Numbered from the stretch's first letter, positions 38,234 to 48,787 are shown. The stretch is DNA of 64,000 nt from Mucilaginibacter sp. (GCA_030445275.1 JAUCSE010000021.1:1-64000), one strand, 5' to 3'. The notes: generated by a model from the sequence alone, not told the origin. Numbers and translations are program-made.

Positions 38234-38483
38234 TACATTTAGTTATGCTGGAATAGTAAATCCTCTTTATCGTGATCCGTATACTAACTTTAGCTGGTTA
38301 AATATTTTGCCATAGCAGATTGTTTTTTAAACTTCCTTTCAGCAATAAATTTAAGATGAATAAAGTATATTTTTAGCGAAGCTACTTAAATCAAATGATT
38401 TAAAGGCTTTTGCTTTTAGGTACCCTCCAAAACTCCGGGACGAAATTTTTAGGCAATTTTAAAATAAGATAATGCTCTTGTTT

Positions 38484-38520
38484 AAAACAACTTCTTACCG
38501 TTGAGGCAAGAAGTCGTTTT
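38484..38520 (-). terminator. Terminator of the macroglobulin-like gene
   Basis: Inverted repeat of 13 bases with one mismatch, AAAACAACTTCTT (38484-38496) and AAGAAGTCGTTTT (38508-38520). On the minus strand it ends in TTTTAAAC. It lies just after the stop codon of the 38529 gene. The remainder of 38234-38483 shows nothing. Confidence 0.75.
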
Positions 38521-38528
38521 AAGTTTGG

Positions 38529-41500
38529 TTAAGGTTTAAAGCTGATTCTCGCCCCTTCGCTATGGGCATTAAATTCTGGGGCGTACATACATTGAACTGT
38601 TGCTACGCCCGTTGAGAAATTACCTGGTTGGGCGACACGCAATTGGTATTCAAAAACATAATTTCCTTTATTTAAGTTACTGATGAAAAAATTGGTAGCC
38701 ACATCTTTGGTTACCTGGTAATAGTACAAGCCATCCTGATACTTATATGCAGATAGCGCGTTAACAGGTTCCGTGCCTGCGGGGCGCATATCTTTTAGTT
38801 GTACATATTCAAAATCGCGCCCGGCTTTCAGGTAAACAATTACCTTGAGCAGATCGCCGGTTTTGGGTTGATGAGCTGCATCAACAGCCGTTGCTACAGG
38901 GCCCAAATCTGTTTGCTTTAAAATGAAATACTTACGTTCCAGGTGAATATCAGTTTGCGATGGTGTTATCTTGTCCAGCTGCTCCAGGTATTGCCAGTAC
39001 ATCGCTCCCCAACTGATTGATTTTCCATTGTTTTTGATCTCTACCTTGCCCATGCCCGGTTTAATTTGCTCATCGGCCCAGCTGGTTTTGATGTAGCCTG
39101 TACCTGCATCAGCCTTAACGTCAGTCTTCAACTCATTCAATGAGGTTCCGTCTAATTTAATCTCTGATGTGGCGTCTGGTGATAGCCAGTCGTTTTGTTT
39201 TAGTAACAAGGCATAGCAGGCCGCGGCTGTTGCTTTGGTGGTTTTCCAGTTGCTGGTTTGTTTATTGCGTAATAGCCATACCTTCATTTCCTCCACTGCT
39301 TTATCCTGATTGCCGGCTTCGGTAAATAGCTCTATCAGTAAACCTTGGGTTTCCACGGGCGATTGGTACCAGTAATAACCTCTTTGGTTTTTACCCCAGT
39401 ACATACCCATATCATCCGATTGCTGGGCGGTTTCCATTAACGATCTGATAATTGCCTTGGCTACAACAGGTTTACCATTGCGCTGCATGGTTAAAGCGAT
39501 CAAGCCCTGCTCATAGATACTTTGCGATACCCATTGGTTTTCGGCACGTTTTAAGTAATTGTTAAAGATGGTTTTTAAAGCGGGGCTCATTGGCTTGTCT
39601 GCATAATAGCTACGGACATACCAGGCATGTATTTCTGTAGATTCGACTTCTCTTGTTTCATACGCCTTTAGTTTTTTAGCGTGATTATCATCTTCCATAA
39701 GCTTGCTATCCATAAAGGCAAGCGCTTTATCTTTTACACTTCTTAGCGTTTGATTTTTATCATCAGCAATATGTAAATAGTAAAGCTGGCCTATCCCGGC
39801 TAAAATATGCTGGGTGATGTAACGATCGGGCCGATCGCCTGCAAACCAGGAGAAGCCTCCTTCGGGCAGTTGCCTTTTCTGGAGTTTATCTAAATTCAAC
39901 TGTAGTTCATTACTCATTTTATTGAGATCAAAAAGAAGAGCTATACGTTTCTTTTGTTCCGATTCGCTGGTGGCATCGCGCAGCCATGGTGTTTCTTCCA
40001 GCAAAGTGGCTTTTAGCTCCTGGTTTTTTTCCAGGTTTGATAATAGCTCAGGACTGTCGCTGTTTTTCCACTGATCAAATACCTGTTTAATAACCGGCAT
40101 CCGGTTTACTAAGTAGGTGGCTAAACTATTGGCATAATAGCGACTAAATATCTGCTCGGAACATTCATACTGAAACTCCATCATATAGGGTAATGCCTGT
40201 ACCGCGTACCATGCCGGGTTCTGGGTGTATTCCAGCGTAAGGGCTTTATTTTTTAGTGTGGTACTTTTATTGTTCAGCAGCTTATCAAAAGTGAAAGCAC
40301 GGGTTTGGCCCGAACGTACCATCATTGGCAGGCTTTCAGTAACCAGCATGCGGTTAGGCAATACCGGAACGGTGTTCTCCTCCCCATCGTTGTATTTATC
40401 AGCTTCGGCGGTGAGGCGGTAGGTGAGGGCATCCAGGCCTTGCGGTATAATGAGCTTAAATGACACCGCTTTATTGGTTACCGCAGCAACCTCAAAATCC
40501 TGACTGGCATCTGCCTGGTTTTGCAATAGCGAAACCGGATGCATGTTCAGGGCGTTGAAAAGCTGTATGGTAACTTTCCCTTTTAATAGCCCGGTTGTTA
40601 AGTTAGCCAATCTTGCCGAAACGGTAAGTGTATCACCCTCGCGCAAAAAACGCGGCATATTGGCGCTGATGCTTAATTGCTTTTGGGTAACCACTTCGTT
40701 CTCCAAATATCCAATATGCAAATCTTTGGTATGTGCAAAGGCCTTAAATCGCCATTTGGTTAAAGCCTCTGGAATGGTAAATTCAATCAGTATCTGACCT
40801 TTATCATCCGTACGCAGTTGCGGATAAAAGAAGGCTGTTTCATTAAAGTTTTTGCGGATAACGATGGGTTTAGGTTTGATCGCCAATTCTTTAAGGGTTA
40901 CACTTGTATAAACTTGATTGGCGTCAGCTACCTTACTTTCAAATGCCATGTCTGCATAAGCACCTGAATTATATCCATATAAAGAATTGCTGCCCCGTAT
41001 CCTGAGATTTTGAACAGAAGTAGCGGCTGCTGTTACTTCTCTTCTCATTTGCGCCCCATATCCCACAACCATTACCTCGTTCAGCGATTTACCGTCACTT
41101 TCTAGTTTTACGTTTAGTATTTCGCTTTTGCTGGTTGAAACCTCTTTGCTTTTGTACCCTAAGTAAACGAATGTAAGCTTAGCATTAACAGGCACCCTGA
41201 TCTTGAAATATCCTTTGGAGTTTGTATTGGTAATAATATTGCCCCCCTTTATAGCTACTGTTACACCGGGAAGTGTTAAGCCATTTTGGGCATCCTTAAC
41301 AACACCGCTTATGTCATAGCCATTTTTAACACGCAAGGCATTTTTAAAATAGTCAGCTTCTAATTGCTTGTCATTTTGTGCTATGCGGGTGTTTGCCTTT
41401 ACTTTTTCCAGGTAATTGAGGTAACCCTGGTTATAGCCACCATAATAGTTATAATTAAACATGCTCAGCTTTTCGTAATTTCTAAATATTAGGTTATCAA

Positions 41501-44500
41501 GCTGTTTATAGGCAATGGGTTGTGTAGCTGTTTGCTGTATAAAATCATAGCTGCTCCAGGCAAAGTAATTTGGTTGATATCGATCCTGAGGGTTCAGCAT
41601 ACTCGGCCAGTTTTGAGCCGGACTTATATCATCTAAGGAGGCATCATATAATCCTGCCAGCATTTCGGCCGCCTGCTTTTCATTGTTTTGATTACTTACC
41701 TGTAATTTCCATTGCTCTTTTTCGCCGGGTTGCAATTTATTGCGGAAGGTAAGGAGTTTTATCTTCAGCGTTTCATCCGGGTTAGCGATGTATATTTTCT
41801 GATAGCTGCTGTACATCCTGTTCTGATACACCATCATAAACTGAACTGCCACATCCTTATCATTAGCCGATACCGGAATTTTGATACTTTGCTGGTCTTT
41901 TTCAATAGTGATCCATTTTGATGAGATCAATTTGGCTGCATGATAGCGTTCCATTAATACATTGACCTTTTGACCTATGCCAACTAAAAACTCCGCCTGT
42001 TCGCCAGGTTTTACAGTATTTAGCACCGGGATAACCCAATTGTTAAATCCGATGGGTTTGGCCGGTTGTGCTATCAGGTTAACATATCTGGTAACAGAGG
42101 TTGTATCTCCCTTTTCATTGCGGGCGCTGATGGTTACCTGGTAAACACCCGACACCTCCTTTCTTAAAGGATCCAGATCAATGATGCCCGGTTTTTGCTC
42201 ATCAACATTTATATTTAAACTGGTAACCTGCTTTAACTTTTTCCAGGTCGAAAACACTCCTTCATTTTGCCAGGCGTATTCAGGAAAATCCTTCTTAAAA
42301 TCATCTTTATTGATGATGAGTTGATCGGGGTTTTCTGTCCACAACCTGTTTTTAAATACCCGTGCGGGGTTTTGGAGGGCGTATACCTCAACCTGGATGT
42401 TTGCTTTTTGCGGCAAACCATTCAGGTTGTTGACCTTTACCACAGTTTTTATTGAATCTTTTGCAAAAAGTAACCCGCTGAGGTTGTTGCTGATCACAAT
42501 ATCATTATTACCAATAGTAACCGATGTTTGTGCCGACCGCGTTTCGCCGCTGGCATCGGTCACGTCTACGCTAATGGAGTAAATATAGTAAGGGTTATAG
42601 GGATTGCGATCTTCTTCAGGTATAGCTTTAAACTTAATACTAAAGTGTCCTTGTGCATCGGTGGTGATAGTGTCTGTTTTTATTTCGATAGCTTGGGGCG
42701 CAAAATACGTTGGCCTATTTGATCCCTGCCACTGGTTGTAATTATGATAAACCTTGTTTTGTAAGCGTGTAATATGATACGTCACTTTAGCCTGCGATAA
42801 ACCATAACCGGAGAACGCTGTTACATTTCCCTTAATGGCAACAGAATCGTTTAGCTTATAGCTTTCTTTAACGGGTAAAAACTCCGCCTGGAAGGTAGGG
42901 CGTTTATACTCTTCAACTTTAACCTCAATTGATCCGTCTTCAGTTTTTAATTCTACATTACCTCCCAGCATATTCTGCGGAATAATAAAGTTGCCGCTAA
43001 ACGTACCAAAATCATTGGTCTTTAATTTTAAAACCGAAACCTGCTTGCGGTTAACATCCGAGAACGTGATCTCCACATTTTTATCGGGCACAATATTGCT
43101 TTTGCCGCTTAATGTTTGCAATTGCAAACCCTTAAAATAAATAGTTTGCCCGGGACGATAGATCTGCCTGTCGGTAAATAAAACGGTTCGATCTTGCGGG
43201 TCATTATCATTATTGGTTTGATCCTGTGCGCCATTGATATATTTTGATCTGTCGGTCAGGGTATCGCCTTTAATTTTCAGGTTGATTGATGTGCCATTAT
43301 TTAAAGGACTATTGGAGCTATATAAGCCTTCTTTATTGGTTACACCGGTCATACTGGTATCTATCCATGTTTGAGTTGCTGACGGGCTTTTATTGCCCCA
43401 ATACCTGCCGCTTAAATTAACCTGAACACCACTTAACGGTTTACCCGTTTCCCTGTCCATCACTCTTATCTCTATCTTCTTATCCGGATTGTATCTTGCG
43501 GTATAAGCCAGGCTACTGATCCTGAAATTAGCCAGTCCGGTTAATGTTTCGTCATCCGATCCTGCATCTGTAACAAGTAATACATAATTACCAGGGTTTA
43601 ACGCGTCAATCTTTATTTCTGTACTGTGGGTGCGGTAATCACCAATATCAGTCCAGTTAAACTCATGGGTTTGAACCGCCTTCAGTTTCTTTAAAAAACC
43701 GAGTTGATACTTTGAGCGCTCGTTAACGGAATAAAATGAACCGTATCCCTCTGAATATTCTTTTAGCTGGGCTTCAGATAAACGATAAACAGCAATTTTA
43801 GCTGAGGTAACATTTTTATAATTTAATAAGGCCAGCAAAGGCTTTCCTGGTATGTTTAGCTCTTCTACAGTAACTGCAATGGTTTTTGCTTCTATCTGTT
43901 TGATTAATATGGCTGCGTTTTTACCACCCAAACTTTCAGGGTAGGCAGTTACTGCCTTTTTAAAATAATCGTTTGCTGTTTTTAAACTATCCAATCCCTG
44001 GTAATACTGGCCCAGCTGTACCAAAGCCTCGCTACTTATGGGCTTTGCCGAAAAAACCGAGGCTATTTGTTGTAAAGCCGAAAGATACAAAGGGGCTCTT
44101 TGCTTAAGCGTAGTTCTATCATACAAAAATCGCAATCGCTTCAGATCAATATCTGCCAGGGCTTCCTCTTCATTTTTTTGCAAATGGAATAAGGTTGCCT
44201 GCTGTAAATATTTTGTACCCTGATAATAGTTTGAAGCCATATCAGTAGTGTTAATGTGTAACGCAGAGAAAGCCCGGCTGTCGCCAAATAAAGCAGGATC
44301 ACTCAGCCGGAATACTAATTTTGGTCTTATAAGTTCCGGTTCCTCCGTCAGGTAAAAATCAAATGCGCGTTGTACCAGCATGTCATATAATGTTGGCCGC
44401 AGGTAGCGGGTGTCTTTATCTCCTTCTAAAACCCCATCCAGTATGCCAATTGACGTATTTTGCTCTTTTTGGGCCTCGGCTAATGAAAGCTTGTATAAAT

Positions 44501-44966
44501 TACTGGCTTCGATGATAATGGTTTTTAAATCCCATTTGGTAAAATCGCTATCAGGAATTGCTAAGTAGCTGCGCTGGGTAAACTGATAGCGATGTTGCTG
44601 ATAATATTTCCAGTATGTTTCGGCCAGCAGCGATTGCAATACCGGTTTTACCGGGAACCGGGATTGATCAATATCTGTTTTTAAACGACTGATGATGGCC
44701 ACTAATGCATTTTCCTCCAGGTATGATTGAAAGGTCATGCGGTAAATAACGGCCCGGATTTGCTGTGGCGCATTATTATTAGCACGGGCCAATGCATCCA
44801 ATTTATCCACTTCTTTAAGGGCAGATTTTGGTAGGCCAATTCTTGCTAATGAATCAATCCGGAAGCCGATATCTTGGTATTTATTTTGGGCGGATACCGG
44901 TTTAATTATCAGGAATAAGCATATTATCAGGAGATATTTTGGGATAGGGAGATGTTTTGAAGACAT
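38529..44966 (-). CDS. Alpha-2-macroglobulin-like protein with inserted SusC-like segment
   Basis: 2145 residues with signal peptide (YLLIICLFLIIKPVSAQ). Residues about 30-350 are helical and TPR-like; then a row of macroglobulin domains (MG2 near 590, TVLFTDRQIYRPGQTIYFKG), the A2M domain (FFYPQLRTDDKGQILIEF, near 1370) and a thioester domain of alpha-alpha toroid type. The thioester motif C-x-E-Q is present as CSEQ, about 1602-1605, so covalent trapping of proteases is possible. At about 1213-1300 a carboxypeptidase-D-like domain is inserted and ends in LNEVMVVGYG, the sequence that starts SusC plugs. It sits where the bait region would lie. Role: periplasmic or surface protease inhibitor, by family. 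Transcribed alone. Confidence 0.93.
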   Translation of the reverse strand: MSSKHLPIPKYLLIICLFLIIKPVSAQNKYQDIGFRIDSLARIGLPKSALKEVDKLDALARANNNAPQQIRAVIYRMTFQSYLEENALVAIISRLKTDIDQSRFPVKPVLQSLLAETYWKYYQQHRYQFTQRSYLAIPDSDFTKWDLKTIIIEASNLYKLSLAEAQKEQNTSIGILDGVLEGDKDTRYLRPTLYDMLVQRAFDFYLTEEPELIRPKLVFRLSDPALFGDSRAFSALHINTTDMASNYYQGTKYLQQATLFHLQKNEEEALADIDLKRLRFLYDRTTLKQRAPLYLSALQQIASVFSAKPISSEALVQLGQYYQGLDSLKTANDYFKKAVTAYPESLGGKNAAILIKQIEAKTIAVTVEELNIPGKPLLALLNYKNVTSAKIAVYRLSEAQLKEYSEGYGSFYSVNERSKYQLGFLKKLKAVQTHEFNWTDIGDYRTHSTEIKIDALNPGNYVLLVTDAGSDDETLTGLANFRISSLAYTARYNPDKKIEIRVMDRETGKPLSGVQVNLSGRYWGNKSPSATQTWIDTSMTGVTNKEGLYSSNSPLNNGTSINLKIKGDTLTDRSKYINGAQDQTNNDNDPQDRTVLFTDRQIYRPGQTIYFKGLQLQTLSGKSNIVPDKNVEITFSDVNRKQVSVLKLKTNDFGTFSGNFIIPQNMLGGNVELKTEDGSIEVKVEEYKRPTFQAEFLPVKESYKLNDSVAIKGNVTAFSGYGLSQAKVTYHITRLQNKVYHNYNQWQGSNRPTYFAPQAIEIKTDTITTDAQGHFSIKFKAIPEEDRNPYNPYYIYSISVDVTDASGETRSAQTSVTIGNNDIVISNNLSGLLFAKDSIKTVVKVNNLNGLPQKANIQVEVYALQNPARVFKNRLWTENPDQLIINKDDFKKDFPEYAWQNEGVFSTWKKLKQVTSLNINVDEQKPGIIDLDPLRKEVSGVYQVTISARNEKGDTTSVTRYVNLIAQPAKPIGFNNWVIPVLNTVKPGEQAEFLVGIGQKVNVLMERYHAAKLISSKWITIEKDQQSIKIPVSANDKDVAVQFMMVYQNRMYSSYQKIYIANPDETLKIKLLTFRNKLQPGEKEQWKLQVSNQNNEKQAAEMLAGLYDASLDDISPAQNWPSMLNPQDRYQPNYFAWSSYDFIQQTATQPIAYKQLDNLIFRNYEKLSMFNYNYYGGYNQGYLNYLEKVKANTRIAQNDKQLEADYFKNALRVKNGYDISGVVKDAQNGLTLPGVTVAIKGGNIITNTNSKGYFKIRVPVNAKLTFVYLGYKSKEVSTSKSEILNVKLESDGKSLNEVMVVGYGAQMRREVTAAATSVQNLRIRGSNSLYGYNSGAYADMAFESKVADANQVYTSVTLKELAIKPKPIVIRKNFNETAFFYPQLRTDDKGQILIEFTIPEALTKWRFKAFAHTKDLHIGYLENEVVTQKQLSISANMPRFLREGDTLTVSARLANLTTGLLKGKVTIQLFNALNMHPVSLLQNQADASQDFEVAAVTNKAVSFKLIIPQGLDALTYRLTAEADKYNDGEENTVPVLPNRMLVTESLPMMVRSGQTRAFTFDKLLNNKSTTLKNKALTLEYTQNPAWYAVQALPYMMEFQYECSEQIFSRYYANSLATYLVNRMPVIKQVFDQWKNSDSPELLSNLEKNQELKATLLEETPWLRDATSESEQKKRIALLFDLNKMSNELQLNLDKLQKRQLPEGGFSWFAGDRPDRYITQHILAGIGQLYYLHIADDKNQTLRSVKDKALAFMDSKLMEDDNHAKKLKAYETREVESTEIHAWYVRSYYADKPMSPALKTIFNNYLKRAENQWVSQSIYEQGLIALTMQRNGKPVVAKAIIRSLMETAQQSDDMGMYWGKNQRGYYWYQSPVETQGLLIELFTEAGNQDKAVEEMKVWLLRNKQTSNWKTTKATAAACYALLLKQNDWLSPDATSEIKLDGTSLNELKTDVKADAGTGYIKTSWADEQIKPGMGKVEIKNNGKSISWGAMYWQYLEQLDKITPSQTDIHLERKYFILKQTDLGPVATAVDAAHQPKTGDLLKVIVYLKAGRDFEYVQLKDMRPAGTEPVNALSAYKYQDGLYYYQVTKDVATNFFISNLNKGNYVFEYQLRVAQPGNFSTGVATVQCMYAPEFNAHSEGARISFKP

Positions 44967-45147
44967 AAATTCAGGATTTGGCAGATAGCTATAAAATTAA
45001 TACAAATGATTGTTAAAGCATTTAACTAATTATCAAGATGCATGCAAACCTTTATTTCCATAATGGGTATTAATATTTTTTAATCCTATTTCATTTTTTC
45101 AATATTAAAATTGATAAAAAAAGCCTAAGGGTATCACCCCGATAAAA

Positions 45148-46203
45148 TTAATATCCATCAACTTCAACAACAGCGTCAGCAAAGGCCTGTGGGGCCTCCT
45201 GTGGCAGATTATGACCGATACCGCCAGTAATGGTATGGTGAGTGTATTTGCCCGAGAATTTGTTACGATACGATACGGGATCCAGGTGTGGTGCACCATT
45301 GGCATCACCCTCAAGGGTAATTGTGGGCACCGTGATCACCGGGCTTTTTGCAAGTTGGTTTTCCAGATCGTCATATTTTGATTCGCCAGCAGCCAAACTC
45401 AACCGCCAGCGGTAATTATGGATCACGATGCTCACGTGGTCCGGATTGTTCAGAGACGCGGCGCTGCGATCAAATGTGGCATCATCGAAGCTCCATTTTG
45501 GCGATGCTGTTTCCCAAATAAGTTTCGCAAAATCGTGGCGATATTTATCGTAGCCCGCCCTGCCGCGTTCAGTAGAGAAATAGTATTGATACCACCAATT
45601 AAATTCAGCCTTTGGCGGCAATGGCTGTTTGCCGGCTTCCAAATTGGTCACCAGGTATCCACTTACCGAAACCAGGGCCTTGCAGCGCTCAGGCCATAGG
45701 GCTGCTATAACGCAGGCTGTTCGTGCTCCCCAGTCAAAACCAGCCAGAATAGCCTGTTGGATTTTAAGTGCATCCATCAAAGCGATGATGTCAGCCCCAA
45801 CAGCCGCCTGCTGGCCATTGCGAGGTGTGCTATCTGAAAGAAAGCGTGTGGTTCCATGCCCGCGCAGATGCGGAATAATTACCCTGTAGCCTTTTGATGC
45901 CAACAAAGGAACCACATCAACAAAACTGTGAATATCATAAGGCCAGCCGTGCAGCAGAATCACTACTTTACCATTTGCAGGGCCAGCCTCAGCGTATCCA
46001 ATACTTAATACACCCGCGTCGATTTGTTTGATGGTACCAAGCGATGTGTTTTCTCCGTTGCTGGTTCTGGTTGTTCCTTTTACCGGAGTTTCCTGACTTG
46101 GTTTTGCATTTGCTGAACCAAGCATAACGAGTGGACCTGCGGCAATGGTGATGGCAGCAGCGCCCAAAAAGCGGCGGCGATCAAATTTCAATTCTTCTGA
46201 CAT
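45148..46203 (-). CDS. Tat-exported alpha/beta hydrolase (epoxide hydrolase/dehalogenase-like)
   Basis: 351 residues. The N-terminus DRRRFLGAAAITIAAGPLVML is a twin-arginine signal. The fold shows the oxyanion segment LLHGWPYDIHSF, the nucleophile elbow GFDWGARTA with Asp as nucleophile (as in epoxide hydrolases and haloalkane dehalogenases), and the late catalytic His in GGIGHNLPQEAP. It follows ohr by 80 bases on the same strand and probably belongs to the same transcript, whose promoter carries LytTR-type sites. Confidence 0.9.
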   Translation of the reverse strand: MSEELKFDRRRFLGAAAITIAAGPLVMLGSANAKPSQETPVKGTTRTSNGENTSLGTIKQIDAGVLSIGYAEAGPANGKVVILLHGWPYDIHSFVDVVPLLASKGYRVIIPHLRGHGTTRFLSDSTPRNGQQAAVGADIIALMDALKIQQAILAGFDWGARTACVIAALWPERCKALVSVSGYLVTNLEAGKQPLPPKAEFNWWYQYYFSTERGRAGYDKYRHDFAKLIWETASPKWSFDDATFDRSAASLNNPDHVSIVIHNYRWRLSLAAGESKYDDLENQLAKSPVITVPTITLEGDANGAPHLDPVSYRNKFSGKYTHHTITGGIGHNLPQEAPQAFADAVVEVDGY

Positions 46204-46283
46204 GTTTTCTGTTGGTTATGTTTTATCGCTGATTAAGACCGGCCTTGCCTGTGATTAGGAGGCAGGGCCGGGTCCTGTATGGT

Positions 46284-46733
46284 TTAAACCAGGTTAATCT
46301 CTACGTTGATATTACCCCTTGTTAATTTTGAATATGGACAGGTTTGATGTGCGGCATCTACCAGGGCCTTAGCAACTTCGGGCTCTAAACCCGGTAAGCT
46401 CACGTTAAGGCGGGCCTGCAGAAAGTAACCGCCACCAGCTGTACCTAAATCAACTTCGGTATCAACAGCCAGATCAGCTGGAAGAGTAACCCTTGCTTTA
46501 GCGGCAGCAATTCCCATTGCGCCGATAAAACAGGCAGACCAACCAGCAGCAAACAGTTGCTCTGGATTGGTACCTGCACCAGTACTGCCGGGAGATGAAA
46601 GGTTAATATCCAAACGACCATCAGAGCTGCGGGATGCGCCATCGCGGCCACCGGTGGTATGTGTTTTGGCGGTATACAATACTTTTTCAATTTGAACTAT
46701 GTTTGTTCCTTCTATTGTTTTATTAGTTTCCAT
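46284..46733 (-). CDS. ohr: Organic hydroperoxide resistance protein (Ohr/OsmC family)
   Basis: 149 residues. Ohr is a thiol peroxidase for organic hydroperoxides. Both catalytic cysteines are present: one in GWSACFIGAMGIA, the other in AHQTCPYSKLTRGN. The N-terminus YTAKTHTTGGRDGASRSSDGRLDI is typical of Ohr rather than OsmC. No ohrR gene is adjacent; instead the promoter has a canonical TTTG-19-TACATTTG core with a pair of 21-base-period repeats directly upstream, which points to the nearby LytTR system. Confidence 0.95.
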   Translation of the reverse strand: METNKTIEGTNIVQIEKVLYTAKTHTTGGRDGASRSSDGRLDINLSSPGSTGAGTNPEQLFAAGWSACFIGAMGIAAAKARVTLPADLAVDTEVDLGTAGGGYFLQARLNVSLPGLEPEVAKALVDAAHQTCPYSKLTRGNINVEINLV

Positions 46734-46770
46734 TGTTTTAAATTTTTGTGTTGTTTTTTAAATTGTTGAT

Positions 46771-46845
46771 CAAATGTATCTCTGCATCAGGCTGTATCAA
46801 ACCATTAAATAGGTCAGTTAGACAAAGCCGATCCTGAGTTAGACA
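46771..46845 (-). promoter_or_regulatory. ohr promoter with LytTR-type direct repeats (site A)
   Basis: Minus-strand -7 box TACATTTG (46771-46778), 19-base spacer and -33 TTTG (46798-46801). Upstream lie two copies of AGTTAGACA (plus-strand reading) at 46816-46824 and 46837-46845, a 21-base period, the spacing known for LytTR regulators. Extended similarity with two other sites continues past the second repeat (TTTTTTA-n-CTGAAG). Confidence 0.85.
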
Positions 46846-46929
46846 TTTTTTAGCCTGAAGTAACACTCCATTTTTCAGCGGTGTTATTGGAAAAGACGGC
46901 GCCTGTTCGCGCCGTCTATATCGTTTCAA

Positions 46930-48213
46930 TTAGCGCAGCGTTTTAAACGCTGCACGTAGTTCTTCGGCAAAAATTTGTGGCTGTTCCCATTGTGCAAAGT
47001 GACCGCCGTTATTTGCTTCGTGGAAATAGATCAGGTGAGGGTAAGCTTTTTCGGCCCAGGTTTTTGGTGCCTGATATATCTCACCGGGGAATACACTCAC
47101 GGCAACGGGAATAGAGATTTCACGTGTACGCTGTTCTACAACATTAAAGTTGTTGGTGTTATTTTCCCAGTAAAGCTGAGCAGAAGAAGTCGCAGTATTG
47201 GTTAACCAGTAAAGTGTAATATCGTCCAGTAGCTCATCTTTTGTCAATACTTTTTGGGCATTTCCACCGCTGTAGGTCCAGTCGTTAAATTTATCAAGGA
47301 AAAAGGAAGCTAAACCAACAGGCGAATCAGTTAAACTATAACCAATGGTTTGCGGGCGGGTTACCATGATACCGGCATAACCTCCACCTTTGGTATATAA
47401 ATAATTCATTGATTTAAATGCTGCTTTTTCCTTAGCTGACAAGCCAGCTGGCGCAGGACCACCGCTTTGGAGTATTTTAGCTATATCTGCAGGTACTGTT
47501 GCAGGCATATTTACGTGGATACCGAGCAAACCTGCTGGTTTTTGACGACCCATCGCATCGGCTATTACCGAACCCCAGTCGCCGCCCTGCGCAACGTAAT
47601 GGTTATATCCCAGGCGTTTCATCAACACATCCCAGGCTTTGCCAATACGGTCAGGACCCCAGCCGATAGTCTTTGGTTTTTCAGAAAACCCATAACCAGG
47701 CATGGAAGGAATAACTACATCAAAAGCATCAGATGCGTTGCCGCCGTAAGCTTCAGGATCGGTAAGCGGGCCAATGATTTTCAGGAGCTCAAATACTGAA
47801 CCTGGCCAGCCGTGGGTAATGATGATGGGCAGCGCATTCGGATTTTTAGAACGGACGTGTATGAAATGAATATCAAGCCCATCAGTATTGGTGACAAATT
47901 GTGGCAAAGCATTCAGTTTAGCCTCGGCCTTACGCCAGTCATAATCTGTACCCCAGTATTTTACAAGGTCCTGGATCTGATCAAGATTTACACCCTGGGT
48001 ACGGTCAGTTACGGTTTCCTTATCTGGCCACCTGGTTGCTGATATACGCTGACGGAGGTCGGCAATTGCGGCATCAGGGATGTTGACGTGGAATGGACGG
48101 ATTACATCTGAGGCAGGAGCGCTTTGTGCAAAGCCTGTGGCTGTTAACAGGACAAGGGCTCCGGTAATAAGTGCACCGCCAAGGGTGCGTTTGTTGTTTT
48201 TCATTGTTTTCAT
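46930..48213 (-). CDS. Secreted epoxide hydrolase with EHN domain
   Basis: 427 residues. Signal peptide (GALITGALVLLTATGFAQS). Residues about 38-150 are the epoxide-hydrolase N-terminal domain (IRPFHVNIPDAAIADLRQRI, ATRWPD). The alpha/beta hydrolase core follows: HGWPGSVFELLKII, nucleophile Asp in GGDWGSVIADAMG, a cap domain, and the catalytic His in NNGGHFAQWEQP. This is the juvenile-hormone/microsomal type in domain order; bacterial substrates are unknown. It follows the DsbD-like gene on the same strand by 133 bases. Confidence 0.93.
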   Translation of the reverse strand: MKTMKNNKRTLGGALITGALVLLTATGFAQSAPASDVIRPFHVNIPDAAIADLRQRISATRWPDKETVTDRTQGVNLDQIQDLVKYWGTDYDWRKAEAKLNALPQFVTNTDGLDIHFIHVRSKNPNALPIIITHGWPGSVFELLKIIGPLTDPEAYGGNASDAFDVVIPSMPGYGFSEKPKTIGWGPDRIGKAWDVLMKRLGYNHYVAQGGDWGSVIADAMGRQKPAGLLGIHVNMPATVPADIAKILQSGGPAPAGLSAKEKAAFKSMNYLYTKGGGYAGIMVTRPQTIGYSLTDSPVGLASFFLDKFNDWTYSGGNAQKVLTKDELLDDITLYWLTNTATSSAQLYWENNTNNFNVVEQRTREISIPVAVSVFPGEIYQAPKTWAEKAYPHLIYFHEANNGGHFAQWEQPQIFAEELRAAFKTLR

Positions 48214-48346
48214 TTTAAAATTGATTTTTGAACTATCTATGATAGTTGTTGTGTGATGGTTATTTATTTAAGGATTATGATTGGCAAAGGCAATGCGCGG
48301 CCAACCCATGTTTGTAACAGGGCCTTTGGTTGGGTTTAAACAAGGT

Positions 48347-48787
48347 TTATTTGCTTACAAGGATGGTAAAATCAGGGTTTTCCGGTGGCAGGTGTTTTAT
48401 ATTATCCCAGGGTATGTAACTCAGCTTATCAAACTCACTGGTGGTTTTTGGAGATCGCCATATAATTACTGAATTAAGCGCCGGCTCCATTTCAAAATGA
48501 GTAGTGTTGGAACTGAATGCGTTTTCGAATTTTGATAGTGAGTTTGGCTCAGCAACAGGCTCCTTCGTTTCGTAAAACTTTGCCGGCATGTACTCAAACG
48601 AAGGTTTAACAGGGGCCATATTGCCAACGTGAAACGAATTAATGTGCCAGCCAGATCTGATGGATGCCTTTAATGACACGGTTTCTTCCGTACAATTCAA
48701 ATATGACCATTTTACCGGTGTTTCTGTTTGGGCATAAACCCTGGCACAGAGAAGCGATGTTATTGCAATTAAAAATAGCTTTTTCAT
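48347..48787 (-). CDS. Secreted DsbD N-terminal-domain-like protein
   Basis: 146 residues with signal peptide (MKKLFLIAITSLLCARVYAQ). The mature part, TPVKWSYLNCTEETVSLKAS then GWHINSFHVG and PSFEYMPAKFYE, follows the pattern of the DsbD alpha (N-terminal) domain, which passes electrons to periplasmic partners. The membrane part of DsbD is absent and only one cysteine is seen in the mature chain, so the usual redox pair is missing; it may be a binding module rather than a reductase. Confidence 0.8.
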   Translation of the reverse strand: MKKLFLIAITSLLCARVYAQTETPVKWSYLNCTEETVSLKASIRSGWHINSFHVGNMAPVKPSFEYMPAKFYETKEPVAEPNSLSKFENAFSSNTTHFEMEPALNSVIIWRSPKTTSEFDKLSYIPWDNIKHLPPENPDFTILVSK

